The notes under the pieces were generated by a model. It was given only the letters and a program-made list of their open reading frames with translations, did no database searches and was not told the origin of the DNA. This document shows, piece after piece, positions 26,824 to 34,913 of a stretch of DNA of 64,000 nucleotides. A program made the position numbers and the translations under genes. This stretch comes from Flavobacteriaceae bacterium (GTDB taxonomy: Bacteria > Bacteroidota > Bacteroidia > Flavobacteriales > Flavobacteriaceae): assembly GCA_947446865.1 (NCBI GenBank), contig CANFHX010000008.1, forward strand, positions 1 to 64,000. Direction: 5' to 3'. Each line of letters begins with the position of its first letter. Position 1 is the stretch's first letter.

Positions 26824-27552
26824 ATGAGAAACCCTAAATGGCATAGAGATGAAATTATTTTAGCACTAGATTTATATTATGACAAAGATCTTGGTTCAAT
26901 GGATTCTGGAAATCATAAAATAATTGCGCTTTCTGAACTTTTAAATAGGTTACCCATTTTTAATCATAAACCAGACCAACAAACATTTCGAAATCCTAAT
27001 GGAGTAACACTAAAACTTTCAAATTTTAAAGCATTGGATCCAAATTATCCAGGAAAGGGAATGGAAGCATTCAGTAAACTTGATAAAGAGGTTTTTGAAG
27101 AGTTTAGCATTGATAAAATCCTTCTTCATCAAATTGCTAATGAAATTAAAGAAATATCGGATAGTCCTGAACTTTTAAATAAAGTTTCTAAAATTGAAAA
27201 TGATGAAACAAGTGAAACCGATAGTGTTAAGGAAGGTCAGGTATTATATAAACTTCATAAAGTACGAGAGAGGGATAGAAAAATTATAGAAGCAAAAAAG
27301 AAAAAAGTATTAAAAGAAACTAATGAACTTAAATGCGAAGCATGTGATTTTAATTTTGAAAACGCATATGGACCAATAGGGAAAGGCTTTATTGAGTGTC
27401 ACCATTTAACTCCTTTGTCAAATTTTCAGGTTAATAAGGAAACTAAACTTGAGGACCTTGCTTTACTTTGCTCAAATTGCCATAGAATGATACATAAAGA
27501 CTTATCTATAAAAACAATTAAAGAATTCAAATCAAAATTGAATTTATGTTAA
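26824..27552 (+). CDS. HNH endonuclease with N-terminal accessory domain
   Basis: The C-terminal third of this 242-residue protein is an HNH nuclease: CEACDF (two Cys, about 172-175), the core ECHHLTPLS (about 191-199), then CSNCHRMIHK (about 215-224). The N-terminal half begins RNPKWHRDEIILALDLYY and includes TFRNPNGVTLKLSNF. That pattern occurs in predicted type IV or modification-dependent restriction nucleases of the McrA/HNH kind; this link is from memory of the pattern, not a search. It is a single gene with no methylase nearby, consistent with a stand-alone anti-phage nuclease. Confidence 0.8.
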   Translation: MRNPKWHRDEIILALDLYYDKDLGSMDSGNHKIIALSELLNRLPIFNHKPDQQTFRNPNGVTLKLSNFKALDPNYPGKGMEAFSKLDKEVFEEFSIDKILLHQIANEIKEISDSPELLNKVSKIENDETSETDSVKEGQVLYKLHKVRERDRKIIEAKKKKVLKETNELKCEACDFNFENAYGPIGKGFIECHHLTPLSNFQVNKETKLEDLALLCSNCHRMIHKDLSIKTIKEFKSKLNLC

Positions 27553-27644
27553 CCCCGACAGGGAATTTTTAATCCATGCCCACAAAGAAATTAAAAATAA
27601 AGCCAAATCCATAATAGACTAGGGTATAATTAATTTTGAACTAA

Positions 27645-28808
27645 CTATAAAACAGCAACTTTTTCTTTATTCAAAAAGTATTCTTGTGGAGTAAAACCAG
27701 TATTTATTTTGAAGCTTGTATAAAATGGGCTATAGGATGAGAAACCAATATCCTTTGCTAAAGATTCAATGGTGTTAGATTTTAAATATCCTTCTTCTAT
27801 TAACTTAATTGCTTCATTTATGCGAACAGCTTTTTTATAATTGGTAAAAGAAAGAGTACAATGGTGTTTGAATAAAAATGCTAAATGGCTTTTTGGAACG
27901 GACAGAAAATTTGACAAATCTATTAAACTGAAATCAGGATTTTTGTAATTTTTATAAGAAAAATCTATGGATTCAATCTCTGAAATATAGTTGTCTAAAT
28001 TTTGAAAAACAATTTCACTCAAATTATTTTCTTGAACATTTGCAAGATTTAAAGCCAATTTCTTAATCCAAATATTTGTAATCACTGTATTTTTTTTATT
28101 TACATCCGTTAACCTATTTGTTAAAAAGGTATAACCATATAATATTTCAGGAGTCATTAATACTTTTATAAATACTGTGGATGCAATAATAGATGATATT
28201 ATTAAAAATATTTCTGAATGTTGAAAATTAACATTTAATTCATAAATTACAAATTCAATTAATGTGCGAATAAAAATAAAAACCATACAAATAAATAAAA
28301 ATAGCATCCAATTTCTTAATATAGTATGCTGTTTATTTGTAATAGTTATATTGTTAGTATCACGGCAAAATTTATTTTCCAATATTAAATAACTCATTAC
28401 TAAATAATAAAAGAAATAAATTATAAATAATCCGACACAAAATTTAATTGAAATTTTTAATACTCCTTGGTATATTAATAAGGTTAAAACATACAAGAAA
28501 AAAAATGCGAAGAAATGTAAAAAGTCTTTAAATAGTGACCTTTTCTTTTTCTTAACTAATTCTTCAAAATAAAGATATAGCAGAATAATTATTAATAATC
28601 CTGGTAGATTTGTAATTATATCAAAGTTGCTACAATACTCAGAAAAGAAAATATCTCTTATACCTAGTAAAAAAAATTTTACGGTTATCAAGAAAAAAGA
28701 CATTATTAGGTACTTGTTTAAAAAACCATTGTTTTTTGCTCTTGACATCAACAATAGTAACGTTACAAAACCAATACTACTAGTAAATAAAAAAAGTATT
28801 TTAAACAT
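27645..28808 (-). CDS. AraC-family regulator with N-terminal membrane domain
   Basis: The 387-residue protein has seven or eight hydrophobic spans in the first about 240 residues. A C-terminal AraC-type double helix-turn-helix follows (about 285-387): FSLIDLSNFLSVPKSHLAFLF, then IESLAKDIGFSSYSPFYTSF with the conserved GFTPQEYF end. Membrane-embedded AraC regulators are common in Flavobacteriia and probably sense a signal in or across the membrane. It is divergent from a second, shorter AraC-like gene at 29121. Confidence 0.86.
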   Translation of the reverse strand: MFKILFLFTSSIGFVTLLLLMSRAKNNGFLNKYLIMSFFLITVKFFLLGIRDIFFSEYCSNFDIITNLPGLLIIILLYLYFEELVKKKKRSLFKDFLHFFAFFFLYVLTLLIYQGVLKISIKFCVGLFIIYFFYYLVMSYLILENKFCRDTNNITITNKQHTILRNWMLFLFICMVFIFIRTLIEFVIYELNVNFQHSEIFLIISSIIASTVFIKVLMTPEILYGYTFLTNRLTDVNKKNTVITNIWIKKLALNLANVQENNLSEIVFQNLDNYISEIESIDFSYKNYKNPDFSLIDLSNFLSVPKSHLAFLFKHHCTLSFTNYKKAVRINEAIKLIEEGYLKSNTIESLAKDIGFSSYSPFYTSFKINTGFTPQEYFLNKEKVAVL

Positions 28809-29120
28809 ACTATACGGGGTTGGAGTTTAAATTCTAATGCAAATTTATGCTAACCGAACTTTCACTTTAAGGTTTAAAAAAAAAAGGTAATGTTAAAAAG
28901 CAAAAAGAAGTCGTTAAAAAGTATAAAAAGAACTTTTATATTTTTAAAAAAATCAATATTGTTGTTAAATCTTAAAAAAACTAATTATTAATTACAAATT
29001 AAAAGTCCTGATATTGTTTGTAAAAAAAAACAAAATAATTTTGAAAAATTAATTTTCTAAAAAAAAATAGAATTGCTATTTTTTAGATTAAATAAAAACA
29101 ATGATTTTAACAATATATTA
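28809..29120. other. Intergenic region between two divergent AraC-type genes
   Basis: A very AT-rich stretch of about 310 bases. It holds a plus-strand promoter candidate (see 29014-29043) and a minus-strand TAAATTTG element (complement of 28840-28847) before the membrane AraC gene. No gene is seen in it. Confidence 0.5.
29014..29043 (+). promoter_or_regulatory. Bacteroidota-type promoter candidate
   Basis: TTG (29014-29016), a 19-base spacer and TAATTTTG (29036-29043) match the TTG-N17-23-TAnnTTTG pattern. It lies upstream of the short AraC-like gene at 29121. Confidence 0.5.
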
Positions 29121-29504
29121 ATGAAAACGATAACTAGCATAATCATAAAAAAACACATTTTAAGTATTAATAAACAGGAATCTTTGGTTTTACTTAATTT
29201 AGATAATACTCTCAGAGAGTTAGCTCCAATAAAATCTGATTTCAGTATTATTCATCTTGCTTCTTTAATAGATTATCCAACTGAAAAGATTTCTAAATTA
29301 CTTAAAAAAGCATATGGAAAAAACTTCAATCAAATAGTTAACTTATATAGACTAGAATACATGGAAAAATTAATATTTCAAGAAGTATTTAGTAAGAAAA
29401 AAATTAATATATCAGAATTAATAAAACAATCCGGTTTTAAATCTAGAAACTCTTATTATGTCACTTTAAAAGCAAGCAGGGAATTAAAACTAAATACTCT
29501 CTAA
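29121..29504 (+). CDS. Short AraC-type DNA-binding protein (127 aa)
   Basis: I start this at ATG 29121, 16 codons into the longest frame, which would otherwise begin at TTG 29073. The region from about residue 38 follows the AraC double helix-turn-helix layout: IIHLASLIDYPTEKISKLLKKAYGKNFNQ, then RLEYMEKLIF, then ISELIKQSGFKSRNSYYVTLK. The usual C-terminal Phe-Lys-x-x-x-Gly-x-(T/S)-Pro end is missing (it ends ASRELKLNTL). There is no sensory domain beyond about 35 residues, so it may be a stand-alone regulator, a degenerate copy, or a competitor of the divergent membrane AraC protein. Confidence 0.6.
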   Translation: MKTITSIIIKKHILSINKQESLVLLNLDNTLRELAPIKSDFSIIHLASLIDYPTEKISKLLKKAYGKNFNQIVNLYRLEYMEKLIFQEVFSKKKINISELIKQSGFKSRNSYYVTLKASRELKLNTL

Positions 29505-29677
29505 GAAAATCTACGCTTTTGGATTTTCAATCCGTGCACTTCAAGAAATTAAAAAAAGCCACATATAAACAATGTGACCTTTTTATTAAATAGCGATAAC
29601 AACCAATGTAAATTCTGTTTTTATCCTAAAAGAATATCTATTTAATTTAGACTACGTTCTTAAAAAAAATAGTTTTC

Positions 29678-30712
29678 TTAAATATTATGGCTGTTTTCCG
29701 GCTTATCGTCTTCCACATTAAGCATTTCCCAAAGTTTGTCTTTTAACTCGGTTAATCCTTGTTGTGCAACCGAGGAAATAAACATATAAGGAGTTCCTTT
29801 AAAATCAACATCCAATTGTTGTTTCATTTCGGCTTTTAATTCGTCGTCAAGCATATCGCATTTCGATATTACCACCAATCGGTCTTTATCTAGCATTTCG
29901 GGATTGTAACGACGTAATTCATCCAAAAGGATGTCGTATTCTTTTTTGATATTATCGGCATCGGCAGGAACTAAAAACAACAAGGTAGAGTTTCTTTCAA
30001 TGTGACGAAGAAAATAATGTCCAAGTCCTTTTCCTTCGGCTGCACCTTCAATAATTCCTGGTATATCGGCAATTACAAACGATTGGAATTCACGGTAGGC
30101 TACAATTCCTAAATTTGGTTTTAGAGTTGTAAAAGCATAATCGGCAATTTTTGGTTTTGCAGAAGTTAAAACTGAAAGCAACGTAGATTTTCCTGCATTT
30201 GGAAATCCTACTAAACCTACATCGGCAAGAACTTTAAGTTCTAAAATAACGTCCAATTCTTGTGATGGTAAACCTGGTTGGGAATATCTTGGCGTTTGGT
30301 TAGTAGAACTTCTAAAATTCCAGTTTCCTAATCCGCCTTTTCCTCCTTGAGCAAGAATTCTAACCTCATCGTGTTCGGTGATTTCAAACAAGATTTCTCC
30401 TGTTTCAATATCTCTAACCACGGTACCAAGAGGCACTTCTACAAATTTATCTTCTCCGTCGTGACCGGTACTTCTGGAACTTCCTCCATCGCCACCATGA
30501 CCACCACGCATGTGTTTTACAAATTTTAAATGGAATAAAGTCCAAAGACTTTTGTTTCCTTTTAAATAAACATGACCTCCACGACCACCATCACCACCAT
30601 CGGGACCACCTTTTTCAATAAATTTTTCTCTATGCAAATGCGTAGATCCTTTACCTCCTCTACCGGAAGTAACATATATTTTTACGTAGTCTACAAAATT
30701 TCCTTCTGTCAT
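29678..30712 (-). CDS. obgE: GTPase ObgE/CgtA
   Basis: This ribosome-associated GTPase takes part in 50S assembly and stress control. At 344 residues it has the Gly-rich Obg fold (1-158, many GG repeats) followed by the G domain: G1 GFPNAGKST (169-177), G3 DIPGIIEGA (about 216) and the G4 form ISKCD (about 285). There is no long C-terminal domain, as in other Bacteroidota. Microrepeat arrays flank its start. It is the last of a minus-strand series hpt, adk, corC-like, obgE. Confidence 0.95.
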   Translation of the reverse strand: MTEGNFVDYVKIYVTSGRGGKGSTHLHREKFIEKGGPDGGDGGRGGHVYLKGNKSLWTLFHLKFVKHMRGGHGGDGGSSRSTGHDGEDKFVEVPLGTVVRDIETGEILFEITEHDEVRILAQGGKGGLGNWNFRSSTNQTPRYSQPGLPSQELDVILELKVLADVGLVGFPNAGKSTLLSVLTSAKPKIADYAFTTLKPNLGIVAYREFQSFVIADIPGIIEGAAEGKGLGHYFLRHIERNSTLLFLVPADADNIKKEYDILLDELRRYNPEMLDKDRLVVISKCDMLDDELKAEMKQQLDVDFKGTPYMFISSVAQQGLTELKDKLWEMLNVEDDKPENSHNI

Positions 30713-30719
30713 TTTATTT

Positions 30720-30860
30720 AGTGTTCAGTCATCAGCGTTCAGTGTTCCGTTATTTAGATTATCTAAAACATACTACCAAAACTAACAACAATTTAATTTA
30801 TCAATGAACACTGCTAAGTAATCAGTAGAAACTGAATACTGAACATTGAACACTGAATAC
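30720..30860. repeat. Paired GTTCAGT microrepeat arrays around the obgE upstream region
   Basis: Direct units lie at 30720-30750 and inverted units (TGAACACTG, ACTGAACA) at 30804-30860, so the two arrays face each other across about 55 bases. The outer edges touch the obgE start and the stop of the corC-like gene. Confidence 0.7.
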
Positions 30861-30864
30861 TTTT

Positions 30865-32139
30865 TTATTCTTTATATGCTTTTATTAATACTTTATCAAT
30901 TTTAGCGCCATCCATTTTTTGGGCTTCAAATTCTAGTTTGTTCCAAATTAATTTTTCTCCTTGCTTTGGAATGGAACCCAATTCGGTAATGAAAAATCCG
31001 CTGACGGTAGTTACTTCATAATCGTTGGTTAAATCATCCATATCGAAAAACATTAGGAAATCGTGCAACGAATACTGGCCATCTACCAACCAAGATCCAT
31101 CCTCATTAGCAACTAATTTATATTCGTCGTCGTCAAAATCGGAAGCATCTCCAACCAAGGCTTCAAGAATATCATCTAAAGTAATTATTCCTTGAAAAAC
31201 GGCATGTTCATCAACAATAAAAGCATAATGTATTCTTGTTTTTTTGAAGTTTTCTAATGCTTTATAAACCGAAGTTTGCTCAATTAAATAGGCAGGCTCT
31301 TTGGCAATATCTCTTAAATTAAAATCTCCTTTATCAAAATTGGTAAACAAATCTTTAAGCGAAACTACTCCAATAATATCATCTAAACTTTCTCCACAAA
31401 CCGGAAAAACGGAATGTAATTCGTCTAAAACTTTCTCTTTTATTTCCGCTAGAGAATCATCAACAGATAAATACACGATATTAGATCGGTGTGTCATTAG
31501 GGAATTAATCTTTCTATCGCCAATATGAAAAACTCGTTCAACAATTTCTTGCTCAATTTCTTGTACCTCACCTACTTCGGCACCTTCTTTAATAATAGCT
31601 TTAATTTCTTCTTCCGTTACTTTTCCGTCGGCAGTGGGTTTTATGTTGAATAATTTCAACAGCGCATCAGTAGAAATCGTTAGCAACCAAATGAAAGGAG
31701 CAGTTAACTGCGAAATGATTTTCATTGGAACCGCCATTCCTTTAGCAATGGTTTCTGGGTAATTCAATCCAATTCGTTTTGGTAATAATTCACCTAAAAC
31801 TAAGGAGAAAAAAGTTAAGATTACAACTACAATTCCGACTGCAAAAGAATGTGCATAAGGTTTGAATATTTCAAAACTTGAGACAAACATTTGTACATCT
31901 GTGGTTATTTTATCTCCCGAATAAATTCCGGTTAATATACTAATTAGGGTAATTCCTATTTGAACTGTTGAAAGTAGTTTGTTAGGAGAATTAACTAAAT
32001 CCAATGCCACTTTTGCATTGGTGTTTCCTTTTTTTGCAGCAGTTTCTAAACGACTTTTTCTTGCCGAAATCAAAGCGATTTCCGACATCGAGAAAATGCC
32101 GTTAAGCAAAATTAAAAAAAGTATTATTAAAAGCTCCAT
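30865..32139 (-). CDS. CNNM/CorC-family membrane protein (hemolysin-like)
   Basis: The 424-residue protein has a DUF21/CNNM membrane domain with three or four spans (1-165), then two CBS domains (about 195-320; MTHRSNIVYLSVDDS and VDEHAVFQGIITLDDILEALVGD). A CorC_HlyC C-terminal domain (about 335-420) ends it. Relatives export or regulate Mg2+ and Co2+, and a paralogue (GldE) is linked to gliding in flavobacteria. Nothing in the neighbourhood indicates a gliding role here. Confidence 0.88.
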   Translation of the reverse strand: MELLIILFLILLNGIFSMSEIALISARKSRLETAAKKGNTNAKVALDLVNSPNKLLSTVQIGITLISILTGIYSGDKITTDVQMFVSSFEIFKPYAHSFAVGIVVVILTFFSLVLGELLPKRIGLNYPETIAKGMAVPMKIISQLTAPFIWLLTISTDALLKLFNIKPTADGKVTEEEIKAIIKEGAEVGEVQEIEQEIVERVFHIGDRKINSLMTHRSNIVYLSVDDSLAEIKEKVLDELHSVFPVCGESLDDIIGVVSLKDLFTNFDKGDFNLRDIAKEPAYLIEQTSVYKALENFKKTRIHYAFIVDEHAVFQGIITLDDILEALVGDASDFDDDEYKLVANEDGSWLVDGQYSLHDFLMFFDMDDLTNDYEVTTVSGFFITELGSIPKQGEKLIWNKLEFEAQKMDGAKIDKVLIKAYKE

Positions 32140-32151
32140 AATATAAAATTA

Positions 32152-32198
32152 CAAAAAAAAGAGCCTGAATCCCGAGTTCCGGAAATTGCTCTTTTTCT
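32152..32198 (-). terminator. Probable terminator after adk
   Basis: An A-rich arm and the unit AAAGAGC pair with GCTCTTT across a loop of about 23 nt, followed on the minus strand by a T run. The long loop lowers confidence. It lies between adk and the corC-like gene. Confidence 0.55.
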
Positions 32199-32258
32199 GT
32201 ATGCAAATATCGAAAAAAAAATTGAATGCTCGAAATTTATATTAGACTCCTTATTTCA

Positions 32259-32831
32259 CTATAAATTATCGAAAACAAAGTTCAATCTTTCATTAACTTC
32301 TGCTATGGTTCCGATGCCGTTTACAGCATGAAATTTACCTTGCCCTTTGTAATAATCCATTAAAGGCGCGGTTTTTTCATTGTATTCTTGGTAGCGGTTT
32401 CTGATTTTTTCTTCGTCTTGATCGTCTGGTCTTCCAGAAGTTTTTCCTCTTTCTAATAATCGGGCAACCAAAACAGAATCATCGGCATCTAGCGCTACTG
32501 TTGCGGTAACACTTTGTCCTTTGGAATCTAAAAATTGATCTAACGCTGCTGCTTGAGCCAATGTTCTTGGAAAACCATCAAACAAAAACCCTGCTGAATG
32601 TGGGTTTTTATCCACTTCGCTTTGCAACATTTGAATGGTTACTTCATCAGGAACCAAGTCGCCTTTATCCATAAAGGTTTTGGCTAATTTTCCTAAATCG
32701 GTGTCGTTTTTAATATTGAATCTGAAAATATCTCCAGTAGAAAGATGGGTTAAATTGTATTTTTCTTTTAAAAATTCTGCTTGTGTGCCTTTTCCTGCAC
32801 CTGGTTTTCCGAAAAGAACGATGTTAATCAT
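32259..32831 (-). CDS. adk: Adenylate kinase (short, lidless form)
   Basis: Adenylate kinase interconverts AMP + ATP and 2 ADP. The P-loop GKPGAGKGTQ lies at 8-17, the AMP-binding region STGDIFR follows at about 32, and FDGFPRTLAQAAAL at about 83-96. At 190 residues it is the short form in which the LID is a brief loop (RGKTSGRPDDQDEEKIRNR) instead of a zinc or beta-type lid, as in many Bacteroidota. The hpt gene is 84 bases upstream, and a purine-salvage operon is likely. Confidence 0.95.
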   Translation of the reverse strand: MINIVLFGKPGAGKGTQAEFLKEKYNLTHLSTGDIFRFNIKNDTDLGKLAKTFMDKGDLVPDEVTIQMLQSEVDKNPHSAGFLFDGFPRTLAQAAALDQFLDSKGQSVTATVALDADDSVLVARLLERGKTSGRPDDQDEEKIRNRYQEYNEKTAPLMDYYKGQGKFHAVNGIGTIAEVNERLNFVFDNL

Positions 32832-32884
32832 AATGTAGTTATTTAAATTCCAAATTTTTAAACTCCAAATTCCAAATTTGGAAA

Positions 32885-32917
32885 GTCTTAATTCTTAATA
32901 CTCTAATCTTAATACTT
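32885..32917. repeat. TCTTAATTCTTAATACT microrepeat after hpt
   Basis: This is nearly the same array as at 22462-22495 and again begins directly after a stop codon (hpt, minus strand). Just before it, 32847-32881 contains another AT-rich reiterated unit (AAATTCCAAATTT). Confidence 0.6.
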
Positions 32918-33446
32918 ATAGTGCTAATTGGTAAACATCGGCTAAATTTCTTCCTAATCCGTCGTAGTCTAAACCAAATCCAACGATGAATTTATTTGGA
33001 ATTCGAATTCCGATGTAATCAATTTTGATGTCTTTTTTGTAAGCTTCTGGTTTAAAGAAAAGCGTTGCAATTTTAAGATGTTTTACCTTTTTCTCTTTGA
33101 AAATTGCTTTCAATTCTTCAATAGTATTTCCAGTATCTACAATATCCTCAACAATAACAACGGTTCTTCCTTCTAGATTTTCGTTTATTCCTATAAGTTG
33201 TTTTACAGTATTAGTAGATTCTGTTCCTTCGTAAGAAGCTAATTTCATGAAACTCACTTCACACATTCCTCGATAATGCTTCATCAAATCCGACAAAACC
33301 ATAAAAGAACCATTAAGAATTCCTACAAAAACAGGGATTTCGTCAAAGAAATCGTCGTCCATTTGTTTGGCCATATTTGCAATTGCAAAATCAATTTCTT
33401 CCGAAGAAATAAAAGGCACAAAAGATTTATCGTGAAGGTGTATCAT
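32916..33446 (-). CDS. hpt: Hypoxanthine phosphoribosyltransferase
   Basis: This is a purine salvage enzyme that makes IMP or GMP from hypoxanthine or guanine and PRPP. At 176 residues, the PRPP-binding motif VVIVEDIVDTGNT is at about 95-107 and the base-contact region KFIVGFGLDYDG at about 152-163. A well-formed promoter lies upstream on the minus strand. It is cotranscribed with adk by position. Confidence 0.94.
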   Translation of the reverse strand: MIHLHDKSFVPFISSEEIDFAIANMAKQMDDDFFDEIPVFVGILNGSFMVLSDLMKHYRGMCEVSFMKLASYEGTESTNTVKQLIGINENLEGRTVVIVEDIVDTGNTIEELKAIFKEKKVKHLKIATLFFKPEAYKKDIKIDYIGIRIPNKFIVGFGLDYDGLGRNLADVYQLAL

Positions 33447-33470
33447 TTTTTATTAATTTTGAATAAGATG

Positions 33471-33504
33471 CAAATTTAAAGAAGTAAAAACTATTACGTT
33501 GCAA
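33471..33504 (-). promoter_or_regulatory. Promoter candidate for hpt
   Basis: On the minus strand, TTG (complement of 33502-33504), a 23-base spacer and TAAATTTG (complement of 33471-33478) fit the Bacteroidota promoter pattern. It lies 25 bases before the hpt start codon. Confidence 0.55.
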
Positions 33505-33603
33505 GTATTTCTGTTTTTTTGCTAATTTGGTATATTTCAAAATGAATAAGTTAATTCTATGAGAGAATTATTCGACCTTGATTTTTTTTGAAGTGGAAGA
33601 AAT

Positions 33604-33634
33604 TTTGAAAAATTTGAAATAATTTGTATATTTG
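33604..33634 (+). promoter_or_regulatory. Promoter of the first toxin-antitoxin cassette
   Basis: TTTG (33604-33607), a 19-base spacer and TATATTTG (33627-33634) match the consensus closely. The first ATG is 27 bases downstream at 33661. Confidence 0.7.
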
Positions 33635-33660
33635 AAAATCAAATAATTACGCTTATAATT

Positions 33661-33900
33661 ATGACAATTCAAGAAAAAAAACAGGCCATAATAGAAAAAG
33701 TTACCAATTCTAATTCTGATGAATTTATTACTTTGTTGTATTACAACATGAATAAAGAAATAAAATGGGACGAAACCGATGAAGGTAAAAACCTGATAAA
33801 TATCCTTTTAGAAAAGTCCCAACAAGAGGCTCGGGAAGGGAAAACGTCCTCATTTGAAAATGTTTTAAATGATGTAAAAGAAAAATATGGTTTAAAATGA
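33661..33900 (+). CDS. Putative antitoxin of a RelE/ParE module
   Basis: The 79-residue acidic and Lys-rich protein is predicted to be mostly helical (KSQQEAREGKTSSFENVLNDVKEKYGL at the end). Its stop overlaps the next start by four bases (ATGA), the usual arrangement for an antitoxin preceding a RelE/ParE toxin. I do not recognise a named antitoxin family; the role is inferred from position. The C-terminal helix pattern is like that of many small ParD/RelB-type partners. Confidence 0.65.
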   Translation: MTIQEKKQAIIEKVTNSNSDEFITLLYYNMNKEIKWDETDEGKNLINILLEKSQQEAREGKTSSFENVLNDVKEKYGLK

Positions 33901-34196
33901 TTAGAATTGAAATATCAGATTTAGCGAAAATCACATTTCAAGAAGTTTCAGCATTTATATATTTTTTATGGAGCAAAAAAGTACTTCAAGATTTTGTGGA
34001 TATTGTTTCAAACACTAAAAATCTATTACTAACAAATCCTTATTTAGGAAAACCATATTCCAAAAACATTCGCAAAATTATTCTTCATAAAAACGCTTCA
34101 ATGTACTATGAATATGATGAAGAAAACAAAATCATTACGATCCTACTTTTCAATGACAATCGCCAAAACCCAGAAAGTTATTTGAAATTAATTTAA
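33897..34196 (+). CDS. RelE/ParE-family toxin
   Basis: The 99-residue basic protein has the small alpha-beta RelE/ParE layout: two N-terminal helices (SAFIYFLWSKKVLQDFVDIVSN), then beta strands with RKIILHKNASMYYEYDEENKIITILLFNDNRQNPESYLKL. Family members either cut ribosome-bound mRNA or inhibit gyrase; the sequence alone does not separate these. It starts inside the putative antitoxin gene (ATGA). The last bases lie next to the promoter of the next cassette. Confidence 0.78.
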   Translation: MIRIEISDLAKITFQEVSAFIYFLWSKKVLQDFVDIVSNTKNLLLTNPYLGKPYSKNIRKIILHKNASMYYEYDEENKIITILLFNDNRQNPESYLKLI

Positions 34197-34212
34197 TTAT
34201 TACGTACATTTG
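34181..34212 (+). promoter_or_regulatory. Promoter of the DUF6364/PIN cassette
   Basis: TTTG (34181-34184), a 20-base spacer and TACATTTG (34205-34212) fit the consensus. The upstream element overlaps the last codons of the RelE-like gene; the ATG is at 34229. Confidence 0.68.
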
Positions 34213-34228
34213 TGGAAACTATACGTAT

Positions 34229-34480
34229 ATGAATACTAAACTCACCTTATCGTTAGAAAAAGAAGTCATAGAAAAAGCAAAAATCTATGCTAAAGGAACT
34301 GGCAGAAGTTTATCTGAAATGGTAGAAAATTACTTTAAAAGTTTGGTTGCAAAACCAAACAATGACGAGGATGAAATTGATCCTAGATTAAAAAAATTAA
34401 TTGGCATTGTAAAACTACCCCCAGATTTTGATCTCAAAAAAGCAAAAGAGGAATATTACAATGAAAAATATGGAATATGA
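34229..34480 (+). CDS. DUF6364-type ribbon-helix-helix antitoxin
   Basis: The 83-residue protein begins MNTKLTLSLEKEVIEKAKIYAKGTGRSLSEMVENYF, the ribbon-helix-helix pattern of DUF6364 antitoxins. A linker and an acidic C-terminal toxin-binding segment follow (DLKKAKEEYYNEKYGI). The stop overlaps the PIN toxin start by four bases. It likely dimerises to repress its own promoter and to neutralise the PIN ribonuclease. Confidence 0.82.
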   Translation: MNTKLTLSLEKEVIEKAKIYAKGTGRSLSEMVENYFKSLVAKPNNDEDEIDPRLKKLIGIVKLPPDFDLKKAKEEYYNEKYGI

Positions 34481-34893
34481 AAAATGTTTTTATTGACACC
34501 AATATATTAATGGATATTTTTGCAGATAGACATCCTTTTATTAAAAGTTCTCTAAAAATTTATAATCTAGGAATAAAAAGAAAAATTAAACTCTTTACAA
34601 CATCAAATACTATTACAACACTACATTATTTATTAAAAAAGACAATTTCTGAAGAGAAAACTAGAATGGCAATTGAGCATGTTCTTGAAAATACTACTAT
34701 TATTTCTGTCGATGTTAATATCATTAAAAAAAGCCTAAAATCGAATCATAAGGATTTTGAAGATGCTATTCAAATTGTTTCTGCGCAATCTATTCACAAC
34801 ATGGATTGCATTATTACAAGAGATTTGAAAGACTATAAACATGCCGAAATAAAGGTATTAACTCCAGATGATTTTTTAAATACATTAAACTAA
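34477..34893 (+). CDS. PIN-domain (VapC-type) ribonuclease toxin
   Basis: This 138-residue PIN domain has the acidic metal-binding residues in place: DTNILMDIFADRHPF (first Asp at 7), DFEDAIQIVSAQS (about 93-105) and CIITRDLKDYK (about 111-121). Such toxins cut tRNA or rRNA and are held by the preceding antitoxin. It overlaps the antitoxin gene by four bases and ends 21 bases before purK. Confidence 0.85.
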   Translation: MKNVFIDTNILMDIFADRHPFIKSSLKIYNLGIKRKIKLFTTSNTITTLHYLLKKTISEEKTRMAIEHVLENTTIISVDVNIIKKSLKSNHKDFEDAIQIVSAQSIHNMDCIITRDLKDYKHAEIKVLTPDDFLNTLN

Positions 34894-34913
34894 ATAACTA
34901 CAACAACACAACA

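Noticed and set aside
27553..27644. Similarity between sequence after the HNH gene and sequence at 29515-29560 (AATCC-x-TGC then AAGAAATTAAAAA)
   Set aside because: The resemblance is short and AT-rich; without a genome search it cannot be told from chance.
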